Source: Alistipes sp. UBA934
Lineage (GTDB): Bacteria > Bacteroidota > Bacteroidia > Bacteroidales > Rikenellaceae
Direction: 5' to 3'
Assembly (NCBI GenBank): GCA_002293535.1
Contig: DBDK01000008.1
Location: 124,001-188,000 of the forward strand
DNA length: 64,000 nt
In this document: positions 50,399-59,068 of the stretch, piece by piece
Numbering within the stretch: position 1 is the first letter of the stretch
Layout of the letters: each line of letters begins with the position of its first letter
Made by a program: the position numbers and the translations under genes
Notes under the pieces: generated by a model
What the model was told of the DNA's origin: nothing
The model's database searches: none
The model's input: only the letters and a program-made list of their open reading frames with translations

Positions 50399-52612
50399 TT
50401 ATCTCCGGCCGTGTCCTCCGCGACGATCACCTCTGTCACCACGATCTTCTCGCGGCCCTCGGTCTTCGCGGGGCGGCTTTTCCACCCATCCTTCGGGTTT
50501 TTCGAGTAGTATCTTTCTCGACAGTTTGTATTTTCCGGTTTTGGGGTCTGTGCCTATCAGCTTGACTTCCAGCATATCGCCCTCTTTGATTCCGGTCTCT
50601 TCCATCGTCTCGAAACGCTTGTAGTCTATCTCCGAGATGTGCAGCAACGCGTCCTTTCCGGGTAGGATCTCGACGAATGCTCCGAACGGAACCACCGAGC
50701 GTACCTTACCATTATATATCTCGCCCACTTCCGGTACTGCGACGATTCCCTGAACCCTTGCCAGAGCTGCATCCAAGGCTTCTTTGTCCGGCCCGAAGAT
50801 ATCCACAAAGCCCTTGTTGTCTGCTTCGGTTATCGTGATGGTCGTTCCGGTGGTCTTCTGGATCTCCTGAATTACCTTTCCGCCCGGCCCGATCACGGCT
50901 CCGATGAAGTCGCTCGGAATGACGATCTGTACGATCCTCGGTACGAACGGTTTGTAGTCTTCCCTTGGCTCGGCGATGGTTTCTTTCAGCTTGCCGAGTA
51001 TGTGCAGACGGCCCTCTTTCGCTTGAAGCAGAGCTTTTTCCAACACTTCGTAGGGTAGCCCATCGACCTTGATGTCCATCTGCGTAGCGGTAATCCCGTC
51101 GGCAGTCCCCGTCACCTTGAAGTCCATATCTCCCAAGTGGTCTTCGTCGCCCAAAATATCGCTCAGTACCGCGAACTTTCCGTTTTCGGTAATAAGCCCC
51201 ATTGCGATACCCGAAACAGGTTTTTTGAGCTTCACACCTGCATCCATAAGTGCCAGCGTTCCTGCACAAACAGTCGCCATTGAAGAGGAGCCGTTCGACT
51301 CCAGGATATCGCTCACTACTCTGATCGCATATGGGTTCTCTTCTCCCACGGGGACCATCGGTTTGAGTGCCCTCCAGGCCAGATTTCCGTGACCGATTTC
51401 GCGGCGGCTCAACGAGCGCTGCGGCCTCGCTTCTCCTGTCGAGAATGCGGGGAAGTTGTAGTGCAACACGAACTGCTCGCTGCCTTGAACCAACACCTCG
51501 TCCTTCATCTTTTCGTCGAGCTTGGTACCGAGGGTGACGGTCGTAAGCGACTGTGTTTCACCTCTTGTGAAGATCGCCGAGCCGTGTGCACGAGGCAGGT
51601 AGTCGATCTCGCTCCATATCGGGCGGATCTCGTCCGTGCGGCGTCCGTCGAGTCGTTTTCCTTCGTCGAGGATCATATTTCTCATCGCGCGCTTCTGAAC
51701 GTCGTCGTGGAAATACTTCTTAATGAGAGGCCACTTCGTCACCAGCTCTTCTTCGCTGAATTTCGCTGCGAATTCTGCTTCTATGGCTGCAAATGCGTCG
51801 CTTCTCTCGTGCTTTGCGCTTGCTCCCGTTGCCACTGCATAAGCCTTGTCATACGTTTCGGCGATCACCTGCTGACGCAGCTCTTCGTCGTTCACTTCGT
51901 GACAGTATGTGCGCTTCACATCTTTGCCCAGCTCTTTGCTGAGCTCCATCTGCATCGCGCAGTGGCGTTTTATCTCGTCGTGCGCCACTTTGATGGCTTC
52001 TATCATCACCTCTTCCGAGACCTCTTTCATCTCGCCTTCGACCATCAGTACGTTGTCGTAGGTAGCTCCCACCATCAGTTCGAGGTCGGCGTTTTTGACC
52101 TGCTCGAAACCGGGGTTGATCACCATCTGTCCGTCGATTCTTGCCACACGAACCTCCGAGATCGGCCCGCCGAAGGGTATGTCCGAAACCGCCAGTGCCG
52201 CCGAAGCGGCCAGACCCGCCAGTGCGTCGGGCTGAATATCCTTGTCTGCCGAGATCAGATACACGTTCACAAATACGTCGGCGTGATAGTCTGCCGGAAA
52301 CAGGGGCCTCAATGCGCGGTCTATCAGTCTTGATACCAGAATTTCATTATCTCCCGGCCTTGCTTCGCGCTTCAAAAATCCACCCGGATAGCGCCCCGCT
52401 GCTGCATATTTTTCTCTGTACTCCACCGACAGGGGCATAAAATCAGTGTCGGGTTTGGCGTCTTTGGCCGCGACCACGGTGCCCAGCAGCATCGTGTCGC
52501 CCATCTTTACGACCACCGCTCCATCGGCTTGTTTTGCCAGCTTTCCGGTGCTCACTTCAATCTGCCGACCATCCGCCAGAGTGATTGTTTTTTTTACTTC
52601 GTTGTACAACAT
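50399..52612 (-). CDS. pnp: Polyribonucleotide nucleotidyltransferase (PNPase)
   Basis: The phosphorolytic 3'-5' exoribonuclease of RNA decay. The 737-residue protein has two RNase PH domains (GDTMLLGTVVAAKD, YREKYAAAGRYPGGFLKREARPGDNEILVSRLIDRALRPLF in part; second FTRGETQSLTTVTLG, SNGSSSMATVCAGTLALMDAGV), a KH domain (SDFIGAVIGPGGKVIQEIQ) and an S1 domain (GEIYNGKVRSVVPFGAFVEILPGKDALLHISE). An Arg/Asp/Gly-rich tail (REDRGPREDRGDRGDRRGGHGRR) ends it. It lies 4 bp after rpsO, the conserved rpsO-pnp order. Confidence 0.97.
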   Translation of the reverse strand: MLYNEVKKTITLADGRQIEVSTGKLAKQADGAVVVKMGDTMLLGTVVAAKDAKPDTDFMPLSVEYREKYAAAGRYPGGFLKREARPGDNEILVSRLIDRALRPLFPADYHADVFVNVYLISADKDIQPDALAGLAASAALAVSDIPFGGPISEVRVARIDGQMVINPGFEQVKNADLELMVGATYDNVLMVEGEMKEVSEEVMIEAIKVAHDEIKRHCAMQMELSKELGKDVKRTYCHEVNDEELRQQVIAETYDKAYAVATGASAKHERSDAFAAIEAEFAAKFSEEELVTKWPLIKKYFHDDVQKRAMRNMILDEGKRLDGRRTDEIRPIWSEIDYLPRAHGSAIFTRGETQSLTTVTLGTKLDEKMKDEVLVQGSEQFVLHYNFPAFSTGEARPQRSLSRREIGHGNLAWRALKPMVPVGEENPYAIRVVSDILESNGSSSMATVCAGTLALMDAGVKLKKPVSGIAMGLITENGKFAVLSDILGDEDHLGDMDFKVTGTADGITATQMDIKVDGLPYEVLEKALLQAKEGRLHILGKLKETIAEPREDYKPFVPRIVQIVIPSDFIGAVIGPGGKVIQEIQKTTGTTITITEADNKGFVDIFGPDKEALDAALARVQGIVAVPEVGEIYNGKVRSVVPFGAFVEILPGKDALLHISEIDYKRFETMEETGIKEGDMLEVKLIGTDPKTGKYKLSRKILLEKPEGWVEKPPREDRGPREDRGDRGDRRGGHGRR

Positions 52613-52616
52613 TTTC

Positions 52617-52889
52617 CTACTTTCTTAAACCGAGAGCCTTGACGATTGCACGATAGCGTTCGATGTCTCTCTCTTTGAGGTATTCGAGAAGTTGGCGTCG
52701 TTTGCCCACGAGACGCAGCAGGGCTCTTTGCGTACCGAAGTCGTGTTTGTTTTTCTTGAGGTGTTCCGTAAGGTGGTTGATACGGTAGGAGAACAGTGCC
52801 ACCTGACTCTCTGCGGAGCCGGTGTCAGTGTTAGACGCGCCGTACTGGCCAAAGAGTTCGCTCTTTTTTTCTGCTGTTAAATAAGGCAT
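52617..52889 (-). CDS. rpsO: 30S ribosomal protein S15
   Basis: The 90-residue protein shows the S15 core QVALFSYRINHLTEHLKKNKHDFGTQRALLRLVGKRRQLLEYL and LKERDIERYRAIVKALGLRK (in part). It binds 16S rRNA helix junctions early in 30S assembly. It is followed by pnp. A -7 box lies about 72 bp upstream, giving a relatively long leader; S15 often represses its own mRNA, and this leader is where such a structure would be. Confidence 0.96.
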   Translation of the reverse strand: MPYLTAEKKSELFGQYGASNTDTGSAESQVALFSYRINHLTEHLKKNKHDFGTQRALLRLVGKRRQLLEYLKERDIERYRAIVKALGLRK

Positions 52890-52960
52890 AACTTATTAAT
52901 TATTATAAGGTTCCACTTCATAGCGCATTCGCCTTACCGAATAGTCGCTCAAGCGTGGCG

Positions 52961-52988
52961 CAAAGGTAATATTTTTTTCTTAACTTTG
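52961..52988. promoter_or_regulatory. Divergent -7 boxes for rpsO-pnp and the small membrane protein
   Basis: The minus-strand TACCTTTG (52968-52961) faces rpsO. The plus-strand TAACTTTG (52981-52988) lies 18 nt before the ATG at 53007. Confidence 0.55.
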
Positions 52989-53006
52989 TAAAAAATAGCG
53001 CGATTT

Positions 53007-53378
53007 ATGGAGACCGAAAAAAAGAGGAGTTGGCTGGATAAGATGCTGGAGGTGATTCCGCGGGCTATGGCCAGCCGCCTGAGCGTATTCATATTCCTGT
53101 TCCTGTTCTTTTATCTGGTGATTTACACTCTTTTGTGCATCATCGTCCCTGGGTTGGACAGCTACGCTCCGGATGATAACGTGCAGGTCGTTTTGGGCAA
53201 CTACACCAACATCCTGAGCGCCCTCGGAGCCTCCATTGCCGCAGGTTCGGGGGTTGCCATCCACTCCAAGGTAAAGGATTTGCACAAGCGCCACGATAAA
53301 TTGCACGACTCGATAACCAGCCTCCACTCCAAGATCGACCGTCTGCAAGAGAAAATCGACAACCTCAGCGTCAAATGA
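53007..53378 (+). CDS. Small membrane protein with C-terminal coiled coil
   Basis: A 123-residue protein with an N-terminal amphipathic segment, a strong membrane helix (about 25-48, FIFLFLFFYLVIYTLLCIIV), a second hydrophobic stretch (about 65-80, ILSALGASIAAGSGVAI) and a C-terminal heptad region (LHDSITSLHSKIDRLQEKIDNL). No named family is recognised. It overlaps prmA by 4 bp and heads a five-gene overlapping run that ends at ugd, so translation of prmA may depend on it. Confidence 0.75.
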   Translation: METEKKRSWLDKMLEVIPRAMASRLSVFIFLFLFFYLVIYTLLCIIVPGLDSYAPDDNVQVVLGNYTNILSALGASIAAGSGVAIHSKVKDLHKRHDKLHDSITSLHSKIDRLQEKIDNLSVK

Positions 53379-54226
53379 ACTATATCGAGTTGAATATTCC
53401 CGTGGCCGATCCGCTTGCCGGCGAGGTGCTTCTTGCCGAGCTTGCCGATTTTCCGTTCGACAGCTTTCAGGAGGACGAAGGCACCTTGAAAGCCTACATT
53501 CCTGCGACAGCGTTGCCCGACTGCAAGGCGCAGGTGGACGAGTTGTTGGCCTCTCGCGGAATTTCCGGCACACGCTATATCGAGATCGAAACTCAGAACT
53601 GGAACGCCGTTTGGGAGTCGCAGTTCGAACCCGTCCAAGTCGAGGATAAATTAGTAATCCGCGCTCCCTTCCACTCCCCCATAGGCGACCATATTCGCGA
53701 AGTGGTCATTATGCCCAAGATGTCGTTCGGCACGGGCCACCACGCCACCACCTGGCTTATGAGCGCCGAGATGTTGGAGCATAGCTTCGTCGGTAAACGT
53801 GTCCTCGATATGGGTAGCGGTACCGGCGTTCTCGCCATCCTCGCCGCCAAACTCGGTGCCGCATCCGTGGATGCCGTGGATATCGACGAGTGGGCGTTCA
53901 ACAACTCTGTCGAGAACATCGAACTGAACGGCGTCTCGAACATCGTCACTCCCCATCTTGGGGACGTTTCCCTTATTCGCGACCGCCATTATGACATTGT
54001 CCTGACCAACATCAACCGTAATATCCTCCTTGCGGATATGCCCGCTTACGTCGCTACTCTTCAAAAAGACGACGCTCCGACCGCCCACGGCGGCGAGCTC
54101 ATTTTGAGCGGCATCCTCGAAGCGGATATTCCCGCGATCGAGCGCCGCGCCGTCGAACTGGGCCTTTGGCCCGCCGGCCAGCGCCTTCGCGAGGGCTGGG
54201 CCGTACTAACCTTCAGAGTAAAATGA
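53375..54226 (+). CDS. prmA: Ribosomal protein L11 methyltransferase
   Basis: A SAM-dependent methyltransferase for L11. The 283-residue protein has the PrmA layout: an N-terminal substrate-recognition part (WNAVWESQFEPVQV), MPKMSFGTGHHATTWLM, the SAM motif VLDMGSGTGVLAILAAKLGA, and the catalytic-type NPPY-like segment DIVLTNINRNILL with the N-terminal Asn-Ile pattern. It overlaps both neighbours by 4 bp (ATGA). Confidence 0.95.
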   Translation: MNYIELNIPVADPLAGEVLLAELADFPFDSFQEDEGTLKAYIPATALPDCKAQVDELLASRGISGTRYIEIETQNWNAVWESQFEPVQVEDKLVIRAPFHSPIGDHIREVVIMPKMSFGTGHHATTWLMSAEMLEHSFVGKRVLDMGSGTGVLAILAAKLGAASVDAVDIDEWAFNNSVENIELNGVSNIVTPHLGDVSLIRDRHYDIVLTNINRNILLADMPAYVATLQKDDAPTAHGGELILSGILEADIPAIERRAVELGLWPAGQRLREGWAVLTFRVK

Positions 54227-55125
54227 GCTACAACTACTCCATTATAATCCCTCACAAGAACATTCCGGAGCTGCTGGAGCGATGCCTGGCCAGTATTCCG
54301 CAACGTGAAGACGTTCAAGTGATTATCGTGGACGACAGCAGCGACGAGCGTATCGTCGATTTCGGGCGTTTCCCCGGCCTTGGGCGCCCCAACACCGAAG
54401 TTATCTTCCACAAAAGCCCCATCGGTGGTGTGGGTGGTTCGGGCGTTGCACGTAACGTCGGCCTTGAGGTAGCCACCGGTAAGTGGCTCATTTTCGCCGA
54501 TGCCGATGACTTTTTCCATCCTGCAGTGAACGAAATGATGGATACCTACGCGGACTCCGAGGCCGACCTCGTATTTTTCCGCCACGACAGTGTCGATTCC
54601 GACACGCTGGAGCCCTGCGCCATCAATACCACACGTAATCATCGCCTCGCCGAGTTCGACCGCACGGGTGACCAGACCGACGTCCGGTTTATGATCTGGG
54701 TCCCGTGGGGACGTTTCATCCGGCGCAAATTGGTTGAAGCTCATCACATTCGCTTCGACGAGGTGCGTTTCTCCAACAACCTCTTGTTTTCCGTCAAAGT
54801 GGGTTATTTTGCCGAAAAGATCGTTTCCGACCCCACTATTATATATTGTAACGCCCGTCGCGCGGGATCCCTCATCCACGAGGGCCGGCAGGATTGGGAG
54901 GCTATGAGTCAGCGCTTCGATGTGGATTATCGCGCTACACTGTTCGCTATCAGCGTCGGTGAGGGCAGGCTTTTCGACCGAGTCGTTGCCGAGCGTTGGC
55001 GAGAACTTTCGCTTCTCCACCGCCGCGGCGCGCGTAAATTGCTTCCAAAGCTTCGGGAGGTTTGCTCCACCCGACAAATCCGAAAAGTTCGTTTTGAAGA
55101 GATAATTCGTAGATTACACTTATGA
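54223..55125 (+). CDS. Family 2 glycosyltransferase
   Basis: The 300-residue protein starts at the ATG at 54223 (MSYNYSIIIPHKNIPELLERCL), overlapping the prmA stop. It shows VIIVDDSSDE and the metal-binding FADADDFF, with the GT-A N-terminal fold and a C-terminal acceptor region. An earlier in-frame start at 54166 lies within prmA and is rejected. It overlaps ugd by 4 bp, so it probably uses a UDP-sugar made nearby, for example UDP-glucuronate. The acceptor is unknown. Confidence 0.88.
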   Translation: MSYNYSIIIPHKNIPELLERCLASIPQREDVQVIIVDDSSDERIVDFGRFPGLGRPNTEVIFHKSPIGGVGGSGVARNVGLEVATGKWLIFADADDFFHPAVNEMMDTYADSEADLVFFRHDSVDSDTLEPCAINTTRNHRLAEFDRTGDQTDVRFMIWVPWGRFIRRKLVEAHHIRFDEVRFSNNLLFSVKVGYFAEKIVSDPTIIYCNARRAGSLIHEGRQDWEAMSQRFDVDYRATLFAISVGEGRLFDRVVAERWRELSLLHRRGARKLLPKLREVCSTRQIRKVRFEEIIRRLHL

Positions 55126-56468
55126 AAATAGCAATTATAGGAACCGGTTATGTGGGCCTTGTGTCGGGTGCGTGCTTTGCCGATATGGGCATCGAGGTAG
55201 CGTGCGTGGACATCGACGAGGCGAAAATCCAACGCCTCAGGAATGGCATAATGCCGATATATGAGCCTGGTCTTGAGGAACTTGTGGTAAAAAATCACGC
55301 CGCCGGAAGACTGCGTTTCACGACCTCTTTTGCGGAGGTTGCCGGCGAGGTAGAAGCGGTTTTCATAGCCGTAGGCACCCCTCCGAGCGAGGATGGCAGC
55401 GCCGATCTGGGTCACGTGCTTGAGGTCGCACGAGGAATCGGTCGGGCGATGACGCGGCCACTGCTTGTGGTCACCAAAAGTACCGTCCCTGTGGGCACGT
55501 CCGACAAGGTTAGAGAAGCTGTTGATCAAGAACTTACCGCACGCGCGGCCGCAGGCGATCGCACTGCCGAGGGACTCGATTTCGACGTCGCCTCGAATCC
55601 CGAATTCCTCAAAGAGGGCAACGCCGTGGAGGATTTTATGCGTCCCGACCGGGTCGTCGTAGGAGTCGCCTCGGACAGTGCAAGAGCGCTGATGGACAGG
55701 CTCTACAAGCCGTTTATGATCAACTCTTATCGCTTGATTTTCACTGATATACGCTCCGCCGAGATGATCAAGTACGCCGCAAATGCAATGCTCGCAACGC
55801 GCATATCTTTTATGAACGACATAGCCAATTTGTGCGAACTGGTGGGAGCGAACGTAAATATGGTCAGAAAGGGCATCGGAACCGACCCACGAATAGGTTC
55901 AAAATTCCTTTATCCGGGGTTGGGCTACGGCGGATCGTGCTTCCCTAAAGATGTTAAAGCACTGATACACACCGCAGAAGAGCACCACTACAGGCTCGAA
56001 ATTCTGGAAGCGGTCGAGAATGTGAACCGCCGCCAAAAAGAGGTGCTGGGCGCAAAGGTAATGCGCGTTTTCGGAGAGGGTAACAGTCTGGCTGGCAAGA
56101 CTTTCGGAGTTTGGGGATTGGCGTTTAAACCTGAAACAGATGACATTAGGGAGTCCGCGGCGCTGGTCGTGGTGTCACAGTTGGTGGAAGCAGGCGCGAC
56201 CGTGAGGGTGTACGATCCGGTGGCGATGGGAGCGGCCAAGGAACAATTGGGTAGCAGTGTAACATACTGTGAATCAATGTACGATGCAGTACAAGGAGTG
56301 GATGCACTACTGCTGGCGACCGAGTGGAAGGAGTTCCGCCTGCCCGATTGGGATGCTGTGGGAAAAGCGATGAAGAGCGGCAAAAAGGCAATTTTCGACG
56401 GACGGAACATTTACGACTCTAAAGAGCTGACAGACAAAGGTTTTGCCTACTTTGGCATCGGAATTTGA
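55122..56468 (+). CDS. ugd: UDP-glucose 6-dehydrogenase
   Basis: It oxidises UDP-glucose to UDP-glucuronate with two NAD. The 448-residue protein has the Rossmann motif GTGYVGLVSGACFA (7-20), FIAVGTPPSEDGSADL, TKSTVPVGTSDKV, NPEFLKEGNAVEDFMRPDRVVVG, and the catalytic Cys273 in GGSCFPKDVKAL, plus the second Rossmann region FGVWGLAFKPETDDIRESAA. A short Ala/Gly/Arg insert (about 139-151) lies before LDFDVASNPEF. Product sugar feeds surface polysaccharide synthesis with the GT2 just upstream and the rml genes downstream. Confidence 0.96.
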   Translation: MKIAIIGTGYVGLVSGACFADMGIEVACVDIDEAKIQRLRNGIMPIYEPGLEELVVKNHAAGRLRFTTSFAEVAGEVEAVFIAVGTPPSEDGSADLGHVLEVARGIGRAMTRPLLVVTKSTVPVGTSDKVREAVDQELTARAAAGDRTAEGLDFDVASNPEFLKEGNAVEDFMRPDRVVVGVASDSARALMDRLYKPFMINSYRLIFTDIRSAEMIKYAANAMLATRISFMNDIANLCELVGANVNMVRKGIGTDPRIGSKFLYPGLGYGGSCFPKDVKALIHTAEEHHYRLEILEAVENVNRRQKEVLGAKVMRVFGEGNSLAGKTFGVWGLAFKPETDDIRESAALVVVSQLVEAGATVRVYDPVAMGAAKEQLGSSVTYCESMYDAVQGVDALLLATEWKEFRLPDWDAVGKAMKSGKKAIFDGRNIYDSKELTDKGFAYFGIGI

Positions 56469-56471
56469 AAA

Positions 56472-56531
56472 TGTCAAAAAATTTGACAAACTATGTAAAA
56501 AATTTTGACAATCGTGTCAAAAAATTTGACA
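56472..56531. promoter_or_regulatory. Array of three 17-bp palindromes upstream of rmlA
   Basis: TGTCAAAAAATTTGACA occurs at 56472-56488 and again, identical, at 56515-56531; a one-mismatch-per-arm form, TGTAAAAAATTTTGACA, lies at 56494-56510. Starts are 22 and 21 bp apart, about two helical turns, so all three face the same side of the DNA. This is the pattern of a multi-site operator in the ugd-rmlA gap. Confidence 0.85.
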
Positions 56532-56572
56532 CTTTTTAAAGAAGAAAGCTTAAGCGCCATTATGACGAAAAA

Positions 56573-57481
56573 ATGAAAGGGATAGTTTTAGCCGGAGGAG
56601 CCGGCACGCGACTTTGGCCCATTACAAAAGGAGTGAGCAAGCAGTTGCTACCCGTTTACGACAAACCGATGATCTATTATCCGATCTCGGTGCTGATGCT
56701 GGCGGGCGTTCGCGAGATCCTCGTCATCTCCACGCCGCAGGATCTGCCGGGGTTTCAGCGACTTCTGGGTGACGGAAAAGAGCTCGGCGTGAGATTCGAG
56801 TACGCCGCACAACCCTCGCCCGACGGAATCGCCCAAGCATTCCTGATCGGAGGTGAATTCATTGGTAATGAGGCGGTTTGCCTGGCGCTGGGGGATAATA
56901 TTTTCTACGGTCAGGGATTCACGGGGATGTTGAGAACGGCAGTGGAACGCGCCGAGGGCTCGCAAGGCGGAAGCGGAACAGACGCGTCGGTCGCAGGGCG
57001 GGCGACGATTTTTGGTTATGCGGTACCTGATCCTGAGAGATTTGGAGTGGTGGAATTAGACGCGGAAGGTCGGCCGGTGGCGATTGCAGAGAAGCCCAAG
57101 ACACCGCGCTCTAATCTGGCAGTGGTGGGATTGTATTTTTATCCACCTGGAATTCAGGACATTACTCTCGGAGTGAAACCCTCGGCACGCGGCGAATTGG
57201 AGATAACCTCTGTGAATCAAGAGTACATAAAGCAGGGACGGATGGACGTGCAGATGCTGGGGCGCGGCTTTGCGTGGCTCGACACAGGAACGCACGACTC
57301 GCTGGCAAACGCCGCAACTTTCGTGGAGACGATCGAAAAGCGACAGGGATTGAAAATAGCCGCACTTGAGGAAGTTGCGCTGAGACAGGGATGGATCACG
57401 GCGGAAGATGTGAAACGTTTGGCAACCCCACTGGCCTGCAATCAATACGGACAATATTTGCTGAAGCTGGTCAAAGAATGA
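56573..57481 (+). CDS. rmlA: Glucose-1-phosphate thymidylyltransferase
   Basis: It makes dTDP-glucose from glucose 1-phosphate and dTTP, the first step of dTDP-rhamnose synthesis. The 302-residue protein shows GIVLAGGAGTRLWPITKGVSKQLLPVYDKPMIYYP at the N-terminus (in part), YAAQPSPDGIAQAF, LALGDNIFYG and VNQEYIKQGRMDVQMLGRGFAWLDTGTHDSL. An extra Gly/Ser stretch (about 127-142, EGSQGGSGTDASVAG) interrupts the loop before ATIFGYAV. It follows the palindrome array and overlaps rmlC by 4 bp. Confidence 0.96.
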   Translation: MKGIVLAGGAGTRLWPITKGVSKQLLPVYDKPMIYYPISVLMLAGVREILVISTPQDLPGFQRLLGDGKELGVRFEYAAQPSPDGIAQAFLIGGEFIGNEAVCLALGDNIFYGQGFTGMLRTAVERAEGSQGGSGTDASVAGRATIFGYAVPDPERFGVVELDAEGRPVAIAEKPKTPRSNLAVVGLYFYPPGIQDITLGVKPSARGELEITSVNQEYIKQGRMDVQMLGRGFAWLDTGTHDSLANAATFVETIEKRQGLKIAALEEVALRQGWITAEDVKRLATPLACNQYGQYLLKLVKE

Positions 57482-58086
57482 GAGTCACAAAGACAGCCAT
57501 TGAAGGAGTGGTAATACTTGAGCCCGATGTGTTTAGCGATACCCGTGGAACGTTTTGCGAGACGTTCTCGGAGCGGGAATTCGCGCGGCTCGCAGGAGGT
57601 GTCGAAGGCAGTACGGAAGGTAGTACGGGAGGCATAGATGGCTGGTCGGGGCGGTTTGTGCAGGATAACGAATCGACCTCGCGAGCGGGAGTGGTACGGG
57701 GATTGCACTTTCAAAAGGAGCCGCACGCACAAGCGAAATTAGTGAGAGTGGCGGCAGGAAAAATACTCGATGTCGCCGTAGATATGAGGCGGAACTCGGA
57801 GACCTTCGGGAAGTGGGTGATGGTGGAACTCTCGGCCGAAAACAGGCGCCAGTTGTTAATACCGAGAGGATGTGCGCACGGATTCAGCGTACCGGCGGAA
57901 GGGAATGAAAACGGGGCGAGGGTGGCCTATAAATGCGACGAGTATTATTATCCCGAAAGTGACGCAGGAGTGTTGTGGAGCGATCCCGCGCTGGGAATAG
58001 ATTGGGGAATAGATCCGGCAAAGACGATCGTCTCGGAAAAGGATACGGCATTGCCAGAATTTAAAAACGCGTATAAGTATGAGTAA
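57478..58086 (+). CDS. rmlC: dTDP-4-dehydrorhamnose 3,5-epimerase
   Basis: The 202-residue cupin epimerises dTDP-4-keto-6-deoxyglucose at C3 and C5. It shows VVILEPDVFSDTRGTFCETF, FVQDNESTSRAGVVRGLHFQ with the catalytic His, LVRVAAGKILDVAVDMR and RGCAHGFSVP. A repeat-like insertion, GGVEGSTEGSTGGIDGW (about 39-56), lies just before FVQDN; its DNA shows a 12-nt imperfect duplication. The ATG at 57478 overlaps the rmlA stop; an earlier in-frame start at 57391 lies within rmlA. It overlaps rmlB by 8 bp. Confidence 0.95.
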   Translation: MRVTKTAIEGVVILEPDVFSDTRGTFCETFSEREFARLAGGVEGSTEGSTGGIDGWSGRFVQDNESTSRAGVVRGLHFQKEPHAQAKLVRVAAGKILDVAVDMRRNSETFGKWVMVELSAENRRQLLIPRGCAHGFSVPAEGNENGARVAYKCDEYYYPESDAGVLWSDPALGIDWGIDPAKTIVSEKDTALPEFKNAYKYE

Positions 58087-59068
58087 CATTCTTATTACTG
58101 GTGGAGCGGGGTTTATCGGGTCGCACGTGGTGAGGCACTTCGTGGAGAAATACCCAGAACATAATGTGGTGAATCTCGACAAACTGACCTATGCAGGAAG
58201 CCTCGACAACCTGGGCGACCTGGAGGGGCGAAGCAAGAACTATACCTTTATAAAAGGAGACATCTGTGACGCGGCGCTGTTGGCCAGGATATTCGCAACG
58301 AACGATATCGACGCAGTGATACACCTCGCAGCCGAGAGCCACGTGGACAGAAGCATAGGCGCGCCGACACTCTTTGCCTCGACCAATGTGATGGGAACCC
58401 TGGCGCTACTGGATACGGCAAGGGCGCACTGGAGCAAAGGGCAAGGGCGATTCTACCAAATCTCGACGGACGAAGTGTATGGCGCACTGGGACGCAGAGG
58501 CTTTTTCACAGAGAAGTCGCGATACGACCCCCATTCGCCTTATGCAGCATCGAAAGCCGCCGCAGACCACTTCGTGAGGGCATATCACGACACATACGGG
58601 GTGCCGACCCTGGTCTCGAACTGCACCAACAATTACGGTCCGGGGCAATATCCTGAAAAGCTGATACCACTGATAATAAGCAACATCGTGGCCGGAAAAC
58701 CCCTGCCCGTGTATGGCGACGGAACAAACGTGAGAGACTGGATCTGGGTGGGAGACCACGTGGAAGCGATCGACGCGATCTTTCACAGAGGGGTGGCAGG
58801 AGAGACCTATCTGGCGGGAGGAGGGAACGAGCTACGGAACATAGATCTGGTGAGGACGCTGATACATCTGACAGACAAAGCATTAGGACGAAAAGAAGGT
58901 GCAAGCGAAGGATTGATCACATTCGTGAAAGACAGAGCGGGGCACGACTTCCGCTATGCCGCCGACATATCGAAAATAGAGCGCACCCTGGGCTGGAAAC
59001 CGAAAGTGGATTTCGAGGAAGGGCTGCGCAGAACAGTGGAATGGTACACCAAAAACATAAAGCTATGA
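58079..59068 (+). CDS. rmlB: dTDP-glucose 4,6-dehydratase
   Basis: An extended SDR that makes dTDP-4-keto-6-deoxyglucose. The 329-residue protein shows ITGGAGFIGSHVVRHF, HLAAESHVDRSI, STDEVYGALG (with catalytic Thr/Asp/Glu), YAASKAAADHFVRAYHDTYGVP, NCTNNYGPGQYPEKLIPL and RDWIWVGDH. It overlaps rmlC by 8 bp and raiA by 4 bp. No rmlD reductase gene is present in the window, so the final step to dTDP-rhamnose must be encoded elsewhere or the keto sugar is used differently. Confidence 0.96.
   Translation: MSNILITGGAGFIGSHVVRHFVEKYPEHNVVNLDKLTYAGSLDNLGDLEGRSKNYTFIKGDICDAALLARIFATNDIDAVIHLAAESHVDRSIGAPTLFASTNVMGTLALLDTARAHWSKGQGRFYQISTDEVYGALGRRGFFTEKSRYDPHSPYAASKAAADHFVRAYHDTYGVPTLVSNCTNNYGPGQYPEKLIPLIISNIVAGKPLPVYGDGTNVRDWIWVGDHVEAIDAIFHRGVAGETYLAGGGNELRNIDLVRTLIHLTDKALGRKEGASEGLITFVKDRAGHDFRYAADISKIERTLGWKPKVDFEEGLRRTVEWYTKNIKL

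Noticed and set aside
56472..56531. Palindromes as intrinsic terminators of ugd
   Set aside because: The stems are AT-only in the middle, evenly spaced and not followed by a single clear T-run; operator sites fit better.
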